NCBI RefSeq assembly: GCF_018882205.1 | Contig: NZ_JACVOU010000002.1 | Coordinates: 482,634-546,633 of the forward strand | From: Polynucleobacter bastaniensis | Lineage (GTDB): Bacteria; Pseudomonadota; Gammaproteobacteria; Burkholderiales; Burkholderiaceae | DNA length: 64,000 nt | Reading direction: 5' to 3' | Shown here: positions 17,615 to 27,931 of the stretch, in pieces | Layout: the number at the start of each line of letters is the position of its first letter | Position numbering within the stretch: the first letter of the stretch is position 1 | Notes under the pieces: model-generated | The model's database searches: none | The model's input: only the letters and a program-made list of their open reading frames with translations | Told to the model about the DNA's origin: nothing | Position numbers and translations under genes: made by a program

Positions 17615-17769
17615 TATTGATCCTATTAGCGGGCAGCCGTTTTGGCGAGGTACAAAATACGAGGCCTAAATACTTACCCAAGTTAAATGCAATTATTAAA
17701 GCGGTAAAAGCGAAATTATGCCATGAAATCAACAACAAAGCGCACTTTTACCGACTTAGAGAGCCTAAA

Positions 17770-19032
17770 TTAGCCGCCCTTACGCATTAAATCAAAGAAT
17801 TCACCGTTATTTTTGGTGGATTTGAGTTTATCGACGATAAAGTTCATTGCCTCTATATCATCCATATCGGCCAATAACTTACGCAATACCCAGATTTTCT
17901 GAAGGTTTTCAGCTTTAACCAACAACTCTTCACGGCGGGTGCCGGACTTATTGAGGTTAATCGATGGGTAAACACGACGCTCGGCCAAACGACGCTCAAG
18001 GTGCACTTCCATATTGCCGGTACCTTTGAACTCCTCGTAGATGAGGTCATCCATACGGCTACCCGTTTCAATCAAGGCAGTAGCAATGATAGTGAGCGAG
18101 CCACCTTCTTCCACATTACGCGCGGCTCCGAAGAAGCGTTTTGGACGTTGCAATGCGTTGGCATCCACACCGCCAGAGAGTACTTTTCCAGATGAGGGGA
18201 TGACAGTGTTGTAAGCACGAGCCAGACGAGTAATCGAGTCAAGCAAGATGATGACGTCTTTTTTCATCTCAACTAAGCGCTTGGCTTTTTCAATTACCAT
18301 CTCGGCAACTTGAACGTGACGCACAGCTGGCTCATCAAATGTTGAGGCAACGACTTCACCGCGTACCGAGCGTTGCATTTCAGTCACTTCCTCAGGACGC
18401 TCATCAACTAGGAGCACGATCAAGATCGCATCAGGATTATTTGCAGATATCGCATGCGCAATGTGCTGCATCATTACGGTCTTACCGGATTTAGGCGAAG
18501 ACACGATCAAGCCACGCTGGCCATAGCCAATCGGGGAGATCATGTCGATGATGCGGCCAGTTAAATTCTCTTCCGCCTTGATGTCACGCTCTAATTGAAT
18601 CACGCGATTTGGGTGTAAAGGCGTTAAGTTCTCGAACATGATGCGGTTCTTCAATGCTTCAGGAGCCAAACCGTTGATCTTGTCTACCTTAACTAATGCA
18701 AAGTAACGCTCACCATCTTTAGGGGTGCGAACCTCGCCTTCAACGCTGTCACCAGTGTGCAGGTTAAAACGGCGGATCTGCGCAGGAGAAATATAGATGT
18801 CATCCGGAGAAGCCATATAAGAGGCGTCCGGGGAGCGCAAGAAACCAAAGCCGTCAGGCAAGACTTCCAAGGTGCCGTCACCGAAAACAGATTCACCTTC
18901 CTTAGCGCGCTTTTTCAGAATGGCGAACATCAACTCCTGTTTGCGCATCCGTTGCGTATTTTCAATCTCCAGGCTAGCTGCCATTTCAAGCAGGGCGGAT
19001 ACGTGGAGTATTTTGAGTTCAGATAATTGCAT
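17770..19032 (-). CDS. rho: Transcription termination factor Rho
   Basis: The hexameric RNA helicase that ends transcription. It has 420 residues, as usual. The N-terminal SAP-like region ([18 protein letters not shown]) is followed by the RNA-binding cold-shock-like domain ([28 protein letters not shown], about 55-85). The ATPase follows with a P-loop SPKSGKT at 179-185 (most Rho proteins have A at the fourth position), Walker [17 protein letters not shown], and the arginine-rich RNA-contacting end. It follows trxA in the same direction with a 209-bp gap that holds a trxA terminator and the rho leader. Confidence 0.97.
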   Translation of the reverse strand: MQLSELKILHVSALLEMAASLEIENTQRMRKQELMFAILKKRAKEGESVFGDGTLEVLPDGFGFLRSPDASYMASPDDIYISPAQIRRFNLHTGDSVEGEVRTPKDGERYFALVKVDKINGLAPEALKNRIMFENLTPLHPNRVIQLERDIKAEENLTGRIIDMISPIGYGQRGLIVSSPKSGKTVMMQHIAHAISANNPDAILIVLLVDERPEEVTEMQRSVRGEVVASTFDEPAVRHVQVAEMVIEKAKRLVEMKKDVIILLDSITRLARAYNTVIPSSGKVLSGGVDANALQRPKRFFGAARNVEEGGSLTIIATALIETGSRMDDLIYEEFKGTGNMEVHLERRLAERRVYPSINLNKSGTRREELLVKAENLQKIWVLRKLLADMDDIEAMNFIVDKLKSTKNNGEFFDLMRKGG

Positions 19033-19194
19033 GTGGTTCTCGGGTATAGATAAGGGTGTAAATGTGTTTTGGGGTATCGCTGCCTAGATGAACATCAGAC
19101 AGATTGGAAAAGCGGAGTATTTGGGGGAGCTTGCTAGAAAAGAGGTGCACTTGAGTGCGTTGAACTACTAATAGAACAGATACTACACTAAAAA

Positions 19195-19229
19195 CAGCTA
19201 AAACCACAGGCTCACCCAGTGAACCTGTG
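19195..19229 (-). terminator. Rho-independent terminator of trxA
   Basis: An 11-bp stem with one mismatch: CACAGG-C-TCAC (19205-19215) with GTGA-A-CCTGTG (19219-19229) around a 3-nt loop. Read leftward it is followed by GTTTTAGCTGTTTTT. It starts 13 nt after the trxA stop and separates trxA from the rho leader. Confidence 0.8.
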
Positions 19230-19241
19230 ATCTGGGACTAT

Positions 19242-19568
19242 CTACAGATGACTATCAATAAATGCGGTCAACTGGGATTTGGCCAAAGCGCCTACTTTTT
19301 GAGCAGCAACTGTGCCGTTCTTAAAGAGGATCAATGTAGGAATGCCACGAATATTGAACTGGGCAGGAACGCCTTGGTTCTCATCCACATTCATCTTGGC
19401 GATTTGGATCTTGTCACCGTACTCACCAGCCAACTCCTCAAGGATAGGGCCGATCATCTTGCAAGGACCACACCACTCAGCCCAGAAGTCCAGGAGAACA
19501 GGTTTATCGGACTTGAGAACGTCTTCTTCGAAAGAAGCGTCAGTTACATATTTGATGCCGGCACTCAT
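19242..19568 (-). CDS. trxA: Thioredoxin 1
   Basis: The cytoplasmic thioredoxin that reduces protein disulfides and feeds electrons to ribonucleotide reductase. The active site is W32-C-G-P-C-K at residues 32-37 in [14 protein letters not shown], with the buried D27 (LDFW) and the cis-proline in RGIPTLILF. Its length of 108 residues is standard. The trxA-rho order is conserved in beta- and gammaproteobacteria. It diverges from the AddB-like gene. Confidence 0.96.
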   Translation of the reverse strand: MSAGIKYVTDASFEEDVLKSDKPVLLDFWAEWCGPCKMIGPILEELAGEYGDKIQIAKMNVDENQGVPAQFNIRGIPTLILFKNGTVAAQKVGALAKSQLTAFIDSHL

Positions 19569-19686
19569 GAAAATTCCTTAATTAGTCTTATTTAGTTTTA
19601 TATAGTTATTGCTTTACAACGCTTATATTAGCAATAAGCCACACTTTGTGCCTAAATTCTCAAAAGAAGCCATAGAACTCACCTTA

Positions 19687-22680
19687 ATGCCGCACCCGTT
19701 TCCAACCCTAAACGAACAACAGCAGCCACATACTTGGTCGATAGCGCCCAACGCTGGTGCTCTGAAATCGCTCGCCGAGGGTATTTGGAATTGTGCAGTG
19801 CAAACCAAACAACGTCCCTTAGTGGTACTGAGTACGGCAGGCCCATTAATGGGAGTGAGAGTTGCCCTAGAAAAGTACCGACCCAAGAATCTACCAAGCC
19901 ATATTGCCTTCCTGCCCCAAGTGATGAGTTTTAACGATTGGCTAGAAGCAGCGCCAGGTGCATGGAAGTTTCCTAAGAGGCAAACGAATCTGGAGCGTTG
20001 GTTATCCGTTTACATCAATCTACGCAAACATAAAACATTACAAAGCTGGTTCAAAGCTGAGAGTGAGGCGGGTGCATGGGGATTAGCGCAGGCGGTAATC
20101 GATGCTTGCGATTCTTTGTCAGAGGCAGTCGTGCCGCTAATGCAAAGTGAGATCAACGCCTTGGTGCAAAACCAAACCCTCGACGCAGAGTTATGGGTGA
20201 AAAAAGTAGAAACACTTTTAGATCAAGCAATCGCTAAAGCCTATGTTGGTTTATCTCGTAAGGTCGTTGATCAAGAATCCACAGTGTTATTAGCTTTCTG
20301 GCGCTATCTCAGTAGTCCTGGTGATCCTGTGATGCGCAAACACATCGCCTTAGCAGCCCATCTTCAAGCAGCCAGTACCAATCAAGCTCTTGCAAGGCCT
20401 TTGATCTGGGTAGAGACTGCTGATCCTAAGCCAATTGATCAAGAGACAATCTCGCAGTATTTACAGGAGTATTCGCAATTTGCACCTGTAGTCAACATTG
20501 GAATGGATTGGCATTCAGTAGCGCTGTGGTCTGAAGCCTTAAGTGGTCAAAATGCTGAAGGGCAACTTAAAACAGTAGATAGCGAACAGCAGATCCTGAT
20601 TGATCAAAATGTTCAAGCAAACTTTCACGATGGCTGGAAGCTATTAGCAGCAAGACGCTTTGAAGAGCTAGCTTGGGCAGCAGCCAAATCAATTGAGGCG
20701 CACTTAATTGCAGGCAAGAAGAATATCGCCCTGGTTGCACAAGATCGTTTGGCCGCAAGAAGGGCGCGGGCATTGCTGTCGCGCTTTGGCCCTAGCCTTC
20801 GCATTCGTGATGAAACCGGTTGGAAACTTTCCACTACTCGTGCTGCTGCCTCGCTCAATAGTTGGTTAGAGTTAATTCGCTCGCCAAAAGAAGGGCCGAG
20901 TGCCAGTGCCTTGCTCGAGTTTTTACAAAATCCATTTTTTGATATTGCGCACACCTTACAAAAGCCGCCACAGGCTTGTATCAGTCTAATTGCGCAGCTT
21001 GAAGATATTTTGATTGCAAGCCAAGCAAAGTCTGGTTGGGAAACTTTTCGGACGGCTATTGAGCGAGCTAATGCTTATTCATCTTCGCGCGGTAGCGTGC
21101 CCCATGAATTACTCTTAGAGTTGCTTACTGGCTTACAAAGACATCATGCGCAGTGGCTCGAACTCAAACTCGATTGTGAAAATGCTTATGCGCTTCTAAA
21201 TGCCAATCTACAAGAGATGGGTATGGTACAAGAGCTTGAAAAAGATTCTGCCGGAAAACAATTGCTTGAAGTACTCAAGACCTTTGATCTGGGCGCGGGA
21301 GCTTATCGGCAAGTTAGTATGCGTTTGCCAGAATGGCTGAGCTTACTCAAGACAGTTATTGAAGAAGCCTCTTATCAAGAGGTGGGACAGCAAGCGGAAG
21401 CAACGCTGAGTATTCTGCCTTTGAGCTCAACACGTTTGCGTGAATTTGATGCCCTTGTCTTAGTTGGTTGTGATGAGCAGCAATTGCCAGCGTTCTCTGA
21501 GCCGCCATTGTTTTTCTCAGATGCGCTCAATCGTTTATTAAAAGCCTCCACCATTACAGCGCAATATATTCAGCAGGCCAGAGATCTATCGCAATTGTTA
21601 ATCTCTTGCCCGCAGGTTGAGTTACTTTGGCAAAGCAAGAGCAAAAGCGGTGAACCCCTCAGGCCGTCAGCTTGGATTAGTCGCTTACGTACCCAACTTC
21701 CAGGTTGGTCAATACTAGAGGCAAAGCCTGATACCCATGCAGATCACTCCGCTCCATTGCAGGAGTCAGTCGCAACGGTTAATCCAGATATTGCTTTGCC
21801 GATTAGCATGTCCCCTAGTGCATATAAGGCTTTAAGAGATTGCCCTTATCGCTACTATGTCCGTAGCATCTTGGGTTTACGTAAGGCAAAAGAATTTGAG
21901 GAAGGCTTTGATGCTTCATTGGCAGGGCAGGTTTTACATGCCTTGCTTAAAAACTTCTTCCAAGCATTAAAAACAGAAGAGCAAAAATCCCATTCGAATG
22001 TTGCGAGGGGTGAAGATGCGCGCCGCCTGTGGATGCAAGAGCATCTAACAAAGCATTCAGAAAAAGAGTTTGAGCGCTTGATTCAGGGTGATGCCAGGGT
22101 TACTGGAACTTTACGTGATTGGCAAAAGCAGATCCCTAGCTTTGTAGAGTGGCAACTCCAGCGTGAGGCAGAGGGTTGGCAATATCACGATGCTGAGCTA
22201 TCAGTCGGGTTCACCATCATACTGACTGACGCTGATGGTATCGAGAGGGAGATTGAGATTGCGGGGCGCGCTGACCGCTTTGATGTGAACACCAATCAGT
22301 CCAATGTTGCCGCAGTCATTGATTACAAGAACCAAGGTATCACCAAAATCAAGAAGCGGGCGGAGCGTCTTTTGGATGACCCGCAATTATTAATCTATGC
22401 CCGCGCAGTAAATGAGAATGCTATTGCAGCCCATCTTCCTGGGCGAACTATTGAGCAGGCAGAGTGGGTTTCACTAAAGGCAGATCTTAAAAAAGCCAAA
22501 GACAGGATTGTCAGAGCGCATCCAGTTGAAAAGATGCCAGAGATGATGGAGCAATTTTCAGAGCAGCTTCGTGAAGATTTAGAAGTCTTATGGGCACGCA
22601 AACCCATGAAAGCTTTTGCACCAGATAGCGTTTGCCAGTATTGCGAAGCTAGAGGAATTTGTAGAAAGGGGATGTGGTGA
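19687..22680 (+). CDS. AddB/RexB-like double-strand break repair nuclease subunit
   Basis: A 997-residue protein with a UvrD-like, probably inactive helicase body and a C-terminal PD-(D/E)XK nuclease. The nuclease motif is V-I-D-Y-K at about 877-881. An AddB-type iron-sulfur site is formed by C719 (RDCPYRYYVRSILGL) and C983-x2-C986-x5-C992 (VCQYCEARGICRKG), which clamps the nuclease fold. It would partner the downstream helicase in resecting broken DNA before RecA loading. ATG 19687 gives MPHPFPTLN; the frame is open to a TTG at 19609. It overlaps the AddA-like gene by 7 bp. Confidence 0.85.
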   Translation: MPHPFPTLNEQQQPHTWSIAPNAGALKSLAEGIWNCAVQTKQRPLVVLSTAGPLMGVRVALEKYRPKNLPSHIAFLPQVMSFNDWLEAAPGAWKFPKRQTNLERWLSVYINLRKHKTLQSWFKAESEAGAWGLAQAVIDACDSLSEAVVPLMQSEINALVQNQTLDAELWVKKVETLLDQAIAKAYVGLSRKVVDQESTVLLAFWRYLSSPGDPVMRKHIALAAHLQAASTNQALARPLIWVETADPKPIDQETISQYLQEYSQFAPVVNIGMDWHSVALWSEALSGQNAEGQLKTVDSEQQILIDQNVQANFHDGWKLLAARRFEELAWAAAKSIEAHLIAGKKNIALVAQDRLAARRARALLSRFGPSLRIRDETGWKLSTTRAAASLNSWLELIRSPKEGPSASALLEFLQNPFFDIAHTLQKPPQACISLIAQLEDILIASQAKSGWETFRTAIERANAYSSSRGSVPHELLLELLTGLQRHHAQWLELKLDCENAYALLNANLQEMGMVQELEKDSAGKQLLEVLKTFDLGAGAYRQVSMRLPEWLSLLKTVIEEASYQEVGQQAEATLSILPLSSTRLREFDALVLVGCDEQQLPAFSEPPLFFSDALNRLLKASTITAQYIQQARDLSQLLISCPQVELLWQSKSKSGEPLRPSAWISRLRTQLPGWSILEAKPDTHADHSAPLQESVATVNPDIALPISMSPSAYKALRDCPYRYYVRSILGLRKAKEFEEGFDASLAGQVLHALLKNFFQALKTEEQKSHSNVARGEDARRLWMQEHLTKHSEKEFERLIQGDARVTGTLRDWQKQIPSFVEWQLQREAEGWQYHDAELSVGFTIILTDADGIEREIEIAGRADRFDVNTNQSNVAAVIDYKNQGITKIKKRAERLLDDPQLLIYARAVNENAIAAHLPGRTIEQAEWVSLKADLKKAKDRIVRAHPVEKMPEMMEQFSEQLREDLEVLWARKPMKAFAPDSVCQYCEARGICRKGMW

Positions 22681-25600
22681 ACGATAAGTTTGATTACCCC
22701 TTAGCCTGCAACCCCAATAACTCCGTGATTGTTTCTGCTTGTGCGGGCAGCGGCAAGACTTGGCTCCTAGTTGCGCGTATGGTGCGCTTATTACTTGCTG
22801 GCGCTAAGCCTCAAGAGATCTTAGCGCTGACCTTTACTCGCAAAGCCGCACAAGAAATGCGTGACCGCTTGTATGGATTGCTAGAACAGTTTTCTCAAAT
22901 GACTGATGAGCAACTCTTGTATGAGCTCACCATCAGGGGCTTAGATAATGCACAAGCAAAGCAGTTATTGCCGCAAGCAAGAGCGCTTTACCTTAAAGTA
23001 TTAATGAGCCCCCAATCGATTGTGATTGATACCTTCCATGGATGGTTCGGAAGACTTCTCGGAGCGGCACCAATTTCAGCAGAAGTTCAGCCTGGATTTA
23101 ATCTGCGTGAAGATGCTAAGCGTTTGCAGGAAGAGTGCATGCAAGATTGGTGGGGAGATTTACCCGCTGATCTTAAAAAACACTTTGACGTTTTACTCAA
23201 AGAGTTTGGTGCCTTTGAAGCTGATAAGTTTTTGATGGGCAATTACAGCCTCTTTAAGCAAAGAGGTGCTTGGACATTCTTCTTAGCTTCTTGTAAGGCT
23301 AGAGGCATTAGTCCAGTCGACGCTTTAGCGCAATGCTTGCCTAATTTGTCTTTGCCAAACCCGCTAGAAGAATTTTGGCAACGCCCTGGCACTAAAGAAG
23401 ACCTAAAGGTGATGCTTGATTGCTTTGGTCATGGCACTGCCACTCAAAAGAAAAGGGTGCCACTGATTCAGCAAGCGATCGCACTTCATGCGGCAGGGCG
23501 CTCTATCGTGGAGATTGAGGATGCATGGCAAAGCTGCTTTTTAAACCAGAAGCGCGCCCCATCAGACGACATAGCAAATATGTCTTCACCCATGCAGAAG
23601 CATCTTGCTGCGACTGGCGGTGACCCAACGCAAATTACCTCCATTCGCAATGCTTGGGTAGATGCATATGAGGCATGGTTTGCCTGGCAAAATGATCAAG
23701 AAGCCTATGCACTCAACACAGCTTGGTTTGCCATGAGTGAAGCCATGCTAGGGCATATGCAAAAGGCAAAAGAGTCAATGCGTGTGCGTGACTTTGATGA
23801 CCTAGAGATTGGTGTGAGCCAGTTGATGGCCGATCCAGCAAATGCCGCTTACCTGCAAGCAAGGCTCGACGCCAAGTACAGCCACATTCTGATAGATGAG
23901 TTTCAGGATACCAATCCACTGCAATGGCAGATTCTGCGATCTTGGTTAGAGGGCTATGGACAAGATGACTCACGCCCCAGCGTATTTATTGTGGGGGATC
24001 CGAAGCAGTCAATTTATCGCTTCCGCCGCGCTGACCCAAGACTATTTACTAGCGCAACTACTTTCCTGCAATCTACTTTGCAAGCGAAGTATCTAGAAAA
24101 AAACACCACCCGCAGAAATGCGGATGCAATTAACGAAGCAGTGAACAATATCTTTTTAACGGATGCCGTGCCATCAAGTTATGAGTTTTCAAACCAGGAT
24201 ACCGACTGGAAGGCGCCAATAGAGGGTATTGCTAAGCACGAGTTTGCTGCTAAGGGTGAGGCAATGTTATTGCCGCTAATTGAGCGTATAGAACAAGATC
24301 AAGCTGAGCGCACTGGCAATGCTTTAGATAACCCTATTGAGGATTTGGGGCTTACTGTGGGTGTACAGCAACGCTACTGGGAGGGTCAACAAGTCAGTCG
24401 CTTGATTCATCATATATTGGCAACTCGCCAAGTGATTGATAAAAAAGATGGCAAAGACTGTTGGCGCCCAGCAAGAGCTAGCGACTTTATCTTGCTCGTT
24501 AAACGTCGTACCTACCTACCGCAATTTGAACGAGCGCTGCGCGAGGCAGGTTTGGCCTATGACAGTTCTCGCCTCGGTGGTCTTCTCAATACTTTAGAGA
24601 TTGATGACTTAATTGCTTTGCTCACTGTCTTGGTATCTCCTAGGCATGACTTGCCATTGGCGCAAGTATTGCGTAGTCCCATCTTTAGTTTTAATGAGCA
24701 GCAAATGCAAAAGCTCAGTAGTCATGTGGGTGACAGCCAAAGCGAGAGCCAAGGTCAAACCCAAACCTCTTGGTGGGATGCTTTACAAAGTAGTTCTGAG
24801 TCCGAGATTCAGAAAGCGGCACGCTATTTGGAGCGCTGGAGAAGTTTAGGTGAAGTATTGCCTGTACATGACCTGCTTGATCTGATTTATCAAGAGAGTA
24901 ATTTACGAGTCAGCTACGCAGTGGCCTCTCAAAATCTAGCGCGTGCACAGGTACTAGCTAATTTAGACGCGTTCTTGGAACTTGCCTTAAATCAAGATGG
25001 CGGTCGCTATCCGAGTTTGAGTCGCTTTATTGAAGAGATTAATGCGATGCGTCGGGGTGACGATGATGAGACGCCTGATGAAGGGGATGTAGAGGCTGGA
25101 GCCGAGGAAGATATTGGTGAAGTAGATCTCGATAGTGAGATGTCCGAGGAAGATCAGCATCAGCGTGTACGTCTCATGACTATTCATGGTGCTAAGGGAT
25201 TGGAGGCGCCATTTGTGATCATGCTAGATGCTAACCATACCGAGTGGAAAGCACCGAAGCGCGGAGTCCTACTCGATTGGTCTCCGGATGAAACTAGCCC
25301 AAGCCATCTATCCCTATATACCGCGAAGTCTTTGACCGAGAAGCGCGCAGCAATCTATCAAAAAGAGAATGAAGTGAGTGAGAATGAAAATTGGAACGTT
25401 CTGTACGTTGCAATGACGCGCGCTCAGCAAGGCTTATGGATTAGTGGGGTGCACTCTCACATTAGAGATGGCATTAGCCAAAAATCTTGGTATGGCAGGG
25501 CTCTGGCAGCTGGTATGGCAATTTTAGATCCCACTCAATTGGGTGAAGTGATCCCGCAAAAGCAAGAGCAGGTGATCTCTAGCGATAGCGAACTATTTCA

Positions 25601-26201
25601 GATAAATCATTTCCAATTGTCATGGGACGCTGCCAAGCAATCCCATCAAGAGACCATTGCCAATATTGAAAGCGGTGCACTAGCCATTGCCACAAAGGCA
25701 AAAGAGCAAGCACAAGCAGTGGCGCAGCCCGACCCAGAAATTTTGGAAGAGGGTACGCATTTTCATAAGCTATTGGAGTTCTTGACCCCACATTCTGGCA
25801 GTCAAGCTGTAGTTGCAATGCCAAGCGAGCAAGAGCTCATGAATTGGCTCAGCATTGATCAAGAGCGTGCCCAAAAACTCATGGAGCGTGTCCAGCTTGT
25901 CATGGATGCGCCCATACTCAAGCCTTACCTTACGGATAATCAGTGGGTGCAGGCCTGGAATGAGATTGATATAGCGGACGAGCAAGGTAAAAGCTATCGC
26001 ATGGATCGCCTAGTAGAGTTTGATGATCACTTGGCCATCCTGGATTACAAGCTCACCATTCCAGAAGAGGGTGATGAGAAGTACGATAAATACCGCAAGC
26101 AATTACAGGGCTATCAGGCTGAGCTCGCACGTATTCGGAAAGATAAGCCTAATAAGGCCTTTTTAATCTCCTCAAAGGGGGATCTCAAGGAAATTATTTA
26201 A
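22674..26201 (+). CDS. AddA-like UvrD-family helicase-nuclease
   Basis: An 1175-residue superfamily 1 helicase with a C-terminal RecB-type nuclease. Motif I is ACAGSGKT at 22-29; Ia contains LALTFTRKAAQEMRDR; Walker B is LIDEFQDT (D408, E409); then VGDPKQSIYRFRRAD, LMTIHGAKGLEAPFV, and motif VI LYVAMTRAQ. The nuclease has LDYKL at 1123-1127 and QLQGY. With the AddB-like neighbour it forms a heterodimer that unwinds and degrades double-strand ends. An acidic insert (DDDETPDEGDVEAGAEED) sits before motif V. The start is GTG 22674, overlapping the upstream stop. Confidence 0.88.
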   Translation: MVNDKFDYPLACNPNNSVIVSACAGSGKTWLLVARMVRLLLAGAKPQEILALTFTRKAAQEMRDRLYGLLEQFSQMTDEQLLYELTIRGLDNAQAKQLLPQARALYLKVLMSPQSIVIDTFHGWFGRLLGAAPISAEVQPGFNLREDAKRLQEECMQDWWGDLPADLKKHFDVLLKEFGAFEADKFLMGNYSLFKQRGAWTFFLASCKARGISPVDALAQCLPNLSLPNPLEEFWQRPGTKEDLKVMLDCFGHGTATQKKRVPLIQQAIALHAAGRSIVEIEDAWQSCFLNQKRAPSDDIANMSSPMQKHLAATGGDPTQITSIRNAWVDAYEAWFAWQNDQEAYALNTAWFAMSEAMLGHMQKAKESMRVRDFDDLEIGVSQLMADPANAAYLQARLDAKYSHILIDEFQDTNPLQWQILRSWLEGYGQDDSRPSVFIVGDPKQSIYRFRRADPRLFTSATTFLQSTLQAKYLEKNTTRRNADAINEAVNNIFLTDAVPSSYEFSNQDTDWKAPIEGIAKHEFAAKGEAMLLPLIERIEQDQAERTGNALDNPIEDLGLTVGVQQRYWEGQQVSRLIHHILATRQVIDKKDGKDCWRPARASDFILLVKRRTYLPQFERALREAGLAYDSSRLGGLLNTLEIDDLIALLTVLVSPRHDLPLAQVLRSPIFSFNEQQMQKLSSHVGDSQSESQGQTQTSWWDALQSSSESEIQKAARYLERWRSLGEVLPVHDLLDLIYQESNLRVSYAVASQNLARAQVLANLDAFLELALNQDGGRYPSLSRFIEEINAMRRGDDDETPDEGDVEAGAEEDIGEVDLDSEMSEEDQHQRVRLMTIHGAKGLEAPFVIMLDANHTEWKAPKRGVLLDWSPDETSPSHLSLYTAKSLTEKRAAIYQKENEVSENENWNVLYVAMTRAQQGLWISGVHSHIRDGISQKSWYGRALAAGMAILDPTQLGEVIPQKQEQVISSDSELFQINHFQLSWDAAKQSHQETIANIESGALAIATKAKEQAQAVAQPDPEILEEGTHFHKLLEFLTPHSGSQAVVAMPSEQELMNWLSIDQERAQKLMERVQLVMDAPILKPYLTDNQWVQAWNEIDIADEQGKSYRMDRLVEFDDHLAILDYKLTIPEEGDEKYDKYRKQLQGYQAELARIRKDKPNKAFLISSKGDLKEII

Positions 26202-26209
26202 GTAGATTT

Positions 26210-26557
26210 CTAGGCAGCAATTTTAAGTTTGCTTGAAATTAAATTACCCTTGATGATTTTTTTCTCAACGGCAGAAATCGATTTGGCCTCTTTTTTGATT
26301 TCACTCAGCACCTGATTAATAAAAGTTTGCCAGCCTTCGCCTTTAGATTTATAGAAATCTAAAACATCCTTATCTATCCTTAGGGTGACTTGCTCTTTGA
26401 TTCCGCTTCCTAGAGGTCTGCCGCGACCGCGAACCATTGTGGGCCTGGCTTTCTCCCACTCTTCATCGGTGAATGGAATAGCGTCTGGGTCCGCCATCGC
26501 GGCTTTTGTGATTGCAGCATCTTCTGCAGCAGTAGGTCTAATTATTTTCTTTTTCAT
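26210..26557 (-). CDS. brnA: BrnA family antitoxin
   Basis: A 115-residue antitoxin. Its N-terminal half carries the BrnA signature DPDAIPFTDEEWEKARP, followed by GRGRPLGSGIKEQVTLRIDKDVLDFYKSKGEGWQTFINQVLSEI, a ribbon-helix-helix DNA-binding domain. It neutralises BrnT by binding it, and the complex normally represses its own promoter. The C-terminal tail (AVEKKIIKGNLISSKLKIAA) is longer than usual. It overlaps brnT by 20 bp, toxin first, as in the Brucella system. Confidence 0.88.
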   Translation of the reverse strand: MKKKIIRPTAAEDAAITKAAMADPDAIPFTDEEWEKARPTMVRGRGRPLGSGIKEQVTLRIDKDVLDFYKSKGEGWQTFINQVLSEIKKEAKSISAVEKKIIKGNLISSKLKIAA

Positions 26558-26810
26558 ATTTTTCTACCTCCCGAACATTTGCTTTTCTTAAGCTAAAAAC
26601 TCTGATACCTATTTTTAGTTCAACATAGATAATGCAGTACAGGCATTGCTTCATTAGGGCCAGCGCTACACGCCTTTCCTCACCATAATTTTTTCTGGCG
26701 TCAATCCACTCTAGGGCTGTAACCCACTCAAGCATCCTCGCTCCTGCAAGCGATAAACCATGTTTCTGAATATTTGAATCATTTTTAGCCGAATCATATG
26801 ATAATTTCAT
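26538..26810 (-). CDS. brnT: BrnT family ribonuclease toxin
   Basis: A 90-residue RelE-like toxin that cleaves RNA and halts growth. Features: YDSAKNDSNIQKHGLSLAGA (the D-x-x-K-x-x-x-N-x-x-K-H-G family start), ARKNYGEERRVALALM, and the end strand VFSLRKANVREVEKYEKE with the conserved S-x-R-K-A. It precedes and overlaps brnA. Only a short AGG precedes the ATG at 26810. The 195-bp gap to the divergent TPR gene should hold the autoregulated promoter. Confidence 0.88.
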   Translation of the reverse strand: MKLSYDSAKNDSNIQKHGLSLAGARMLEWVTALEWIDARKNYGEERRVALALMKQCLYCIIYVELKIGIRVFSLRKANVREVEKYEKENN

Positions 26811-27005
26811 CCTAAATATTGTAGTTACGTTAAATCATATCAGCAATGAATTTATATAGCTACAAAAATTAAGGAAATTAAGATTTCGATCTATCAATTA
26901 ATACCTTGAAATCCCCCGCTAAAGACCCAATATGAGTAGGGAATAGCAAAAATCCCCAAACTAGGGATAATGAAATTCACACGAAACATCCTACAAGGAG
27001 TCTTG

Positions 27006-27836
27006 ATGAACATTCGTAAAGTAACCCATTTATTCGTTGGCGTATTCGCGGCAGCGGTACTGTTCACTAGCAACGCAGTATTTGCTGAGGCAACTTTGCC
27101 AGAGGTATACAAGGCTGTGCAATCTGGGCAGATGGCTAAAGCCGATGCCATGATGAAAGAGGTGCTCCAAAACCATCCGAATAGTGCAAAAGCGCACTAT
27201 GTGGCATCTGAGCTTTATCTCAAAGAAGGTAAGGTAGAGCTTGCGCGCAATCATTTCATCAAAGCGCAAAACTTAGCCCCCGGTTTGCCATTTGCACAAG
27301 CTGAGTCTGTACAAAAACTGCAAGTGCAATTGGCTAACACTCAAGTTGCACCTGCCGCTAGTCAGACATCCATTTTCAGTAATCCACTCTTTTGGGGTTT
27401 GATTGCCATCTTGGTAGTAGGCGTCATCATTGTGATGAAGCGTCGTAAAGATCAAGCAGTCCAGGTCTACAACGCTCCAAGCGCTGGTTATCCTGGCACT
27501 CCAGGTGGCCCCGCTGGCTATCCTGGTGGTCCCGGCGGTCCTGGATACCCCGGAGCACCAGCAGCAGGTGGTATGGGTAGCGGCTTGATGGGTAGTCTTG
27601 CCACTGGCGCTGCATTGGGTGCTGGTATGTATGCTGGTCAGGCACTAGCAAGCAATCTGATGGGTGGTCACGATAACGGACATTCCAATGCTGGCTCTAA
27701 CCCCAATCTGAATCAAGTAGGCGGCCCAGCATCTTTAGATCCCAACTTTGGCGTGCGTGATGCCGGCTCTTGGGACGATGGCGGTGCAAGCTCATGGGAT
27801 GACAGCGGTGGCGGTGACTTTATGAGTGATGTTTAA
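27006..27836 (+). CDS. TPR-repeat inner-membrane protein with Gly/Pro-rich C-terminus
   Basis: A 276-residue protein. A signal-like N-terminus (VTHLFVGVFAAAVLFTSNAVFA) is followed by a tetratricopeptide region (about 25-95: LPEVYKAVQSGQMAKADAMMKEVL, KAHYVASELYLKEGKVELARNHFIKAQ), then one membrane helix (LFWGLIAILVVGVIIVMKRRK). After this come collagen-like Gly-Pro repeats, a glycine zipper (GLMGSLATGAALGAGMYAG), and an acidic tail of WDDGG/WDDSGGG repeats. AAGGAG lies seven bases before ATG 27006. The function is unknown; the layout suggests an envelope scaffold. Confidence 0.78.
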   Translation: MNIRKVTHLFVGVFAAAVLFTSNAVFAEATLPEVYKAVQSGQMAKADAMMKEVLQNHPNSAKAHYVASELYLKEGKVELARNHFIKAQNLAPGLPFAQAESVQKLQVQLANTQVAPAASQTSIFSNPLFWGLIAILVVGVIIVMKRRKDQAVQVYNAPSAGYPGTPGGPAGYPGGPGGPGYPGAPAAGGMGSGLMGSLATGAALGAGMYAGQALASNLMGGHDNGHSNAGSNPNLNQVGGPASLDPNFGVRDAGSWDDGGASSWDDSGGGDFMSDV

Positions 27837-27859
27837 TTCTCACTCTGCCCACAAAACAA

Positions 27860-27887
27860 AAGCTACCGACATGGTAGCTTCTGTTTT
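27860..27887 (+). terminator. Rho-independent terminator of the TPR gene
   Basis: An 8-bp stem AAGCTACC (27860-27867) with GGTAGCTT (27873-27880), 5-nt loop, followed by CTGTTTTT. It is 24 bp after the stop codon. Confidence 0.85.
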
Positions 27888-27931
27888 TATGAAGACAAAT
27901 TAATGTATTGCTTTATCAACTGATTCAGTCA

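Noticed and set aside
26780..27000. BrnA operator in the brnT promoter
   Set aside because: Short A/T-rich symmetric stretches such as TCATATGA occur, but none is distinctive enough to name as an operator.
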